Assembly: GCA_031392925.1 (NCBI GenBank)
Contig: JANMVV010000009.1
Location: forward strand, 1 to 64,000
Direction: 5' to 3'
DNA: 64,000 nt
From: JAGNNV01 sp031392925
GTDB taxonomy: Bacteria; Acidobacteriota; Vicinamibacteria; Fen-336; JAGNNV01
Shown: positions 60,483 to 64,000 of the stretch, one piece after another
Layout: the number at the start of each line of letters is the position of its first letter
Position numbering within the stretch: the first letter of the stretch is position 1
The notes under the pieces: model-generated
Told to the model about the DNA's origin: nothing
Databases searched by the model: none
Seen by the model: the letters and a program-made list of their open reading frames with translations, nothing else
Made by a program: the position numbers and the translations under genes

Positions 60483-61358
60483 CTACTCCTGCTCGCCTTG
60501 AAGAGTCAAGCAATCAGGGCGGGGCTCGGATCTCGCCTTCAGCCAGTCGGCGATCAGGACTCCCACCTCGTCGCCTTCGAAGTCGATGGGCAGGGCGTGA
60601 AACGCGCCCTTCATCTCGACGAACGTCTTGTCCTTCGAGGCAAAGCGGGGAAATGCGTCTCTCGTGCCCTGGATGGGGACGACCCGATCCGCGGTTCCGT
60701 GAAGGACCAGAAGCGGCGTCTTCATGTGATCGGCGCGGGCATGGACACGCTCGATCGCCTCGATGGCCGCGACCGAAAGCGCGGGGGTGGTCCGGGGGCG
60801 CCAGAGAGGGTCGTCCCGGTAGGCTCGACAAACCGCCGGGTCGCGCACCAGCGCGCCGTCATCGATGCCGGGATCGACGCTCATGGTCGGACAGAAGCGG
60901 GCCAGGAGGGGAAGGATGAGGCGAAGCAGGGGCGCCGTCCCGGAGATGTCCAGGGCCGGCGCCATGGCGACACAGGCCTGAACGCTCTCGGGCGCTTCAA
61001 GGGCGAAGTCGAGAGCCTGAAGGCCGCCGAACGAGAGGCCGATGAGCGAGGGGAGACGCCCGCACTGATCCTCGACGAGGTCCACGAACCGGGTGAGATC
61101 TTCGCGAAGCTCATCCCATGAAGCCGCGTAATTCGCGGGGCCGGCCGAGCGGCCTGAACCACGGCGGTCGAAGGCGAAGACCTCGAACTCCTGCTCGGCC
61201 AGAAACGAACCAAGCCGCAGATAGGGCATCGATCTCGAATGATCCCCGAGGCCGTGAATCAGAACCACCGGCCCCCGGCCGTTTCCTGGAACGTGAATCC
61301 GGTACGTGGAAAGGCTCAGACCATCCCGGGTGATGAACGACCCAAAAACCGTTTCCAA
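60483..61358 (-). CDS. Alpha/beta hydrolase, monoacylglycerol-lipase-like
   Basis: 291 aa from TTG 61358. Oxyanion strand VVLIHGLGDHSRSM, then FAFDRRGSGRS, nucleophile elbow GLSFGG, catalytic Asp region LLVLHGTADRVVP, and His in KGAFHALPIDFE. The layout matches the lysophospholipase/monoacylglycerol lipase group. Cytoplasmic, no signal. Located 5 nt after the DUF1820 gene on the same strand. Confidence 0.88.
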   Translation of the reverse strand: METVFGSFITRDGLSLSTYRIHVPGNGRGPVVLIHGLGDHSRSMPYLRLGSFLAEQEFEVFAFDRRGSGRSAGPANYAASWDELREDLTRFVDLVEDQCGRLPSLIGLSFGGLQALDFALEAPESVQACVAMAPALDISGTAPLLRLILPLLARFCPTMSVDPGIDDGALVRDPAVCRAYRDDPLWRPRTTPALSVAAIEAIERVHARADHMKTPLLVLHGTADRVVPIQGTRDAFPRFASKDKTFVEMKGAFHALPIDFEGDEVGVLIADWLKARSEPRPDCLTLQGEQE

Positions 61359-61363
61359 CTTCT

Positions 61364-61702
61364 CTAGTGCTTCTTGTCGCCGCCGGGCGGAATGAAGACC
61401 GGGAACGGGGAGATCGAACCGCCCTTTTCGGTTGAACCCACGATCTTGGAAATACCCTCGTGGTCCACTTCGTCGATCCGTATCACCGAATGCATGGGCA
61501 CGTAGAACCTCTTCACGCCGGCGAACTCGTGCTTGAGGCTGTCCTCCGACGGGTCGATCAGCACCGAGGACTTCTGGCTCCAGAGCAGGTGGGCAACTTC
61601 GACGAAGCCGAACAGTTCCGCCGACCCGACGCTCTTCGCATAGAGCTCGTAAATCCGGCCCTGGCTCATGAAGGTGATGCGGTAGACGCGGGGCACAGCC
61701 AT
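61364..61702 (-). CDS. DUF1820 protein
   Basis: 112 aa. VYRITFMSQGRIYELYAKSV, GFVEVAHLLWSQKSSVLIDP and GVKRFYVPMHSVIRIDEVDH are the family core. Function unknown; best known from Proteobacteria. Co-directional with the hydrolase downstream. Confidence 0.87.
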   Translation of the reverse strand: MAVPRVYRITFMSQGRIYELYAKSVGSAELFGFVEVAHLLWSQKSSVLIDPSEDSLKHEFAGVKRFYVPMHSVIRIDEVDHEGISKIVGSTEKGGSISPFPVFIPPGGDKKH

Positions 61703-61741
61703 GGAAGGACGCCTAGGTTACGCCGCTTCCACCTCCGCGCC

Positions 61742-61767
61742 CAGGTTTGGATCACAGGTTTGGATCA
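61742..61767. repeat. 13-nt tandem duplication in an intergenic region
   Basis: CAGGTTTGGATCA occurs twice in direct succession upstream of the DUF1820 gene. The surrounding 174-nt gap (61703-61876) shows no gene. Confidence 0.6.
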
Positions 61768-61876
61768 CCACGCACGCCTGACAGATCCGAAGCGGCGCGC
61801 TATCGCTTCAGTTTGGCCACGCCCCTGGCGAGTTGATGGTGTGCTCATCGCTCCTCACGCCGAACGCGGCGCCGGT

Positions 61877-62536
61877 CTAGAAGCGCAGCATGAAACCGCC
61901 CGACCACTCGATCTGGTTCGCATACTGGGCATTTGATGTGGTGTAGCACCCCCAGTAGGGGTCGCACCAGAAGCCGGTCGCATTTGACTTGATGCGGGAC
62001 GAGGTCCAGCGACCCTCGAGGCGGATGCCAAACCTGTGGCTCGCCAAGAACTTGAGCCCGACGGCTCCCGTCCCGGAGAACTTCGTGTTCCCAACCACGC
62101 TCGCGACCACGGCCCCGTTGCTCGGGGAGTACTGAGTGGCCCCGAATCCGAGCAGAAGGTAGGGGCGGGCGATGGAATCGTGCCCCAGGAAGTTATACGC
62201 GAAGTAGCCGTGATAGTTCCGGACGCGGACGTCTGCAATCTTGAGGCTCGACGTGCCCCCGAGGTCGAGATCGGTCGATTGCTGGTTGAACAGGAAGCCG
62301 ACCTCGCTATGGTCGGTGACGAGGTAGCCCAGACGCGCACCCCATGAGAACGCATTCAGGGGGTCGATCCGAGTGTAGACCCCTAGACTAGCCACTTTGA
62401 CGGCAGACCCGGAGACACCGTCGCTGAATGTCCAGCCCGCGCTGCCGCTGATCTCCACCCTCTTGTTTTCCTGCGCCGTCGTCGTGGCCGCGACTAACGC
62501 CGCCACCATGGTCGTGAGCATCGTCTTTCGAATCAT
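61877..62536 (-). CDS. Outer-membrane beta-barrel protein
   Basis: 219 aa; ATG 62536 is preferred because GAGGA lies 6 nt upstream. Signal peptide (RKTMLTTMVAALVAATTTAQ), then alternating hydrophobic/polar strands ending in a C-terminal aromatic (SGGFMLRF), as in OmpA/OmpW-type eight-strand barrels: VEISGSAGWTFSDGVSG, ARLGYLVTDHSEVGFLF, VRNYHGYFAYNFLG. A two-cysteine loop (GFWCDPYWGCYT) may be surface exposed. Confidence 0.8.
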   Translation of the reverse strand: MIRKTMLTTMVAALVAATTTAQENKRVEISGSAGWTFSDGVSGSAVKVASLGVYTRIDPLNAFSWGARLGYLVTDHSEVGFLFNQQSTDLDLGGTSSLKIADVRVRNYHGYFAYNFLGHDSIARPYLLLGFGATQYSPSNGAVVASVVGNTKFSGTGAVGLKFLASHRFGIRLEGRWTSSRIKSNATGFWCDPYWGCYTTSNAQYANQIEWSGGFMLRF

Positions 62537-62713
62537 AATGGTCCTCGGTTTCTTCATTTTGCGCATAGGTTACGTGAACGATGCGGTTGCGCGCGGCCAC
62601 CTCAAATCCAGGGCACCGTCCCCGTGTCTCGCCCCCCCGACCTCCCACCGCGGGTCTAGAAGTCATGGGCCGAAACAGCCCACCCGCGCCCGCCACCCGC
62701 TCGGTCGGCGCCC

Positions 62714-63817
62714 TCAGGCCTGCTCGATCGAATCCGGCGGCGGCGCCAGGTTCGCCGAGGGGTTCAAAGTCACCGAGGTCAGACTCGCGTGGTAGCTCTG
62801 CACCAGCGCGGTCAGCAGGGCGGCGACGAGAGGCCCGATCACAATGCCGATGAAGCCGAAGGCGCTCAAGCCTCCCAGCAGGCTGAGCATCAGGACCGGC
62901 GTGCTTACCTGCGACTTGCCCGAGAGGAGCAGAGGGCGGATCACGTTGTCCACGTTGCCGAGGATGAGGATGCCCACGAGCAGAAGGGCGATGCCCTTGG
63001 TGACCGAACCGGAGAGGATGAGCCAGGCCGAGGCCGGGAGCCATATGAGCGTCGCGCCCATCATGGGCAGAAGGGCCAAGAAACCGATCATCACGCCCCA
63101 GAGCACGGCCCCCGGGATACCGAGGAGGGCGAAGGTGGTGCCGCCAATCAACGCCTGGATCGCAGCGATCGCGAGGGTTGCGGTCACGCTGGCCAGAACC
63201 AGGTCGTTGGTGATGGTCATGAGCCGCTCGTTCTGTTCGGGCTCGAAAGGCAGCACCCGGCCTAGATCGTCCCTGAACGTGGCCCAGTCGCGGACAAGAA
63301 AGAACATCAGGACCAGCGTAATCGTGAGGGAGAAGAAGAAGCTGGCGAGACCCTTCAGCACGCCTCCGGCGCTGCCCGCGATGAACTGCGCGGCCGCCCC
63401 GATGCTGCTCGTGACCCTTGCGATGGCCTCGTCCTCGGGGGGCAACCCGGGCACTCTGTCCCGCAGCCACTGCCAGCCCTGGTGAAGCCACGCGGAGGGC
63501 CCGGATCCGTCGTGAAGCCGGGACTCGAGATAGGAGACGGCGGTGGAGCCTTCGGACAACAGGGTCGTGCCCACGAAGATCACCGGCAGCACCAGCAGCA
63601 CGACAACCAGCAGTGTCAGTACGAGCGCGGTGCGGGTGGGTCCAAGCCGGCGCTCCAGGCGCTTGCGAACGGGGTCGAGACAGATGGCGAGGACCAGCGC
63701 CCATCCGATCTCGACCAGGAACGGCTCGGCGACACGGTAGCCAAGCCAGAGAATGAGCGCGACTGCGCCATAGAACACGATCCGCGAGCTGGGCTGGGGC
63801 TGAGGATTCTGCTGCAT
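62714..63817 (-). CDS. AI-2E family transporter (PerM-like)
   Basis: 367 aa from ATG 63817. Eight or so membrane segments: an N-terminal pair (VALILWLGYRVAEPFLVEIG, ALVLTLLVVVLLVLPVIFVG), a soluble middle, then LASFFFSLTITLVLMFFLVR and the C-terminal family core GFLALLPMMGATLIWLP, LGNVDNVIRPLLLSGK and GGLSAFGFIGIVIGPLVAAL. The family includes putative autoinducer-2 exporters and Na+/H+ antiporters; the substrate is not predictable. A 10-bp palindrome AACACGTGTT (63833-63842) lies just upstream and could be an operator. Confidence 0.9.
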   Translation of the reverse strand: MQQNPQPQPSSRIVFYGAVALILWLGYRVAEPFLVEIGWALVLAICLDPVRKRLERRLGPTRTALVLTLLVVVLLVLPVIFVGTTLLSEGSTAVSYLESRLHDGSGPSAWLHQGWQWLRDRVPGLPPEDEAIARVTSSIGAAAQFIAGSAGGVLKGLASFFFSLTITLVLMFFLVRDWATFRDDLGRVLPFEPEQNERLMTITNDLVLASVTATLAIAAIQALIGGTTFALLGIPGAVLWGVMIGFLALLPMMGATLIWLPASAWLILSGSVTKGIALLLVGILILGNVDNVIRPLLLSGKSQVSTPVLMLSLLGGLSAFGFIGIVIGPLVAALLTALVQSYHASLTSVTLNPSANLAPPPDSIEQA

Positions 63818-64000
63818 TCGAGGCGCGAGAGTAACACGTGTTCCCGCCGGGCTTCGGTGACACCTCGCCGTCCCGTCGCCTCGCATTTTTTCGGCTGGGC
63901 ACAGGTCCGCGATGCGGCGGACCCGAGGGGAGCTATTCGAAGGAACGCCACCGCCGAATCGGGGTCGGGTAATGAAAGTGGAGGGTGGTCGAGAACGTTC
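63818..64000. other. Right-edge region without a supported gene
   Basis: 183 nt upstream of the AI-2E gene. Apart from the palindrome at 63833-63842 I see nothing definite. An ATG at 63972 could begin a plus-strand gene continuing outside the window, but only nine codons are visible. Confidence 0.4.

Overview
GC-rich bacterial chromosome segment from a diderm, respiring organism. LptB and a large LptC/LptA-like protein, a secretin system, LolB-like and other lipoproteins, and a beta-barrel protein indicate an outer membrane. The combination of futalosine-pathway MqnE, HprK with RapZ and RpoN, a single-chain E1 alpha/beta dehydrogenase, a secretin ending in a cohesin-like domain, and DUF4838/DUF3386 proteins is most reminiscent of Acidobacteriota. 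That placement is inference; no rRNA gene or phylogenetic marker comparison is available. No CRISPR array, prophage, transposase or rRNA was found.

Layout. 1-3.8 kb (minus): AbrB/PIN toxin-antitoxin pair and error-prone polymerase dnaE2, which carries an in-frame copy of a dispersed repeat. 3.9-8.2 kb (plus): fused E1 dehydrogenase with a very long proline-rich N-terminus, then an exported PqqB-like metallo-hydrolase. 8.2-12.3 kb: alpha-galactosidase-like enzyme flanked by a full gene and an 88-nt relic of the same secreted-protein family. 12.4-21.5 kb (minus): cupin, then ptsI-ptsH-EIIA(Man)-rapZ-hprK-rpoN-lptB-lptC/A, a regulatory PTS joined to sigma-54 and LPS export. 21.8-34 kb (plus): small conserved-looking gene, TPR protein, lolB-like, ispE, tRNA-Gln(TTG), prs, rplY, pth, rpsF, rpsR, DUF2232, rplI, dnaB, alr; only an SGNH hydrolase runs against this block. 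34.05-34.35 kb holds a near-perfect inverted pair of the dispersed repeat.

34.4-39.3 kb: DUF4838 lipoprotein, mqnE (minus), M23 peptidase, and an STN-domain protein. 39.3-50.1 kb (minus): a tightly overlapping 12-gene operon for a type II secretion/type IV pilus hybrid. It reads GspF, GspE, PilM-, PilN- and PilO-like proteins, two pseudopilins, a PilP/GspC-like protein, a secretin with cohesin-like tail, an Ig-like lipoprotein, a lytic transglycosylase and a third, atypical pseudopilin. 50.2-54 kb: polytopic membrane protein, SnoaL/DUF4440 protein, class I aldolase fbaB, DUF2203.

54-60.5 kb (minus): a redox region. An ECF sigma factor and zinc-finger anti-sigma factor lie upstream of a Spy/CpxP-like protein, a diheme cytochrome c and a DUF3386 secreted protein, closed by an intrinsic terminator. 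Next comes a Rieske protein, a cytochrome b/c fusion and a small diheme cytochrome. The cytochrome b keeps the first histidine of each heme-binding helix but lacks both second ones, so the heme bH site appears to be lost. 60.5-64 kb (minus): alpha/beta hydrolase, DUF1820, beta-barrel protein and AI-2E-family permease.
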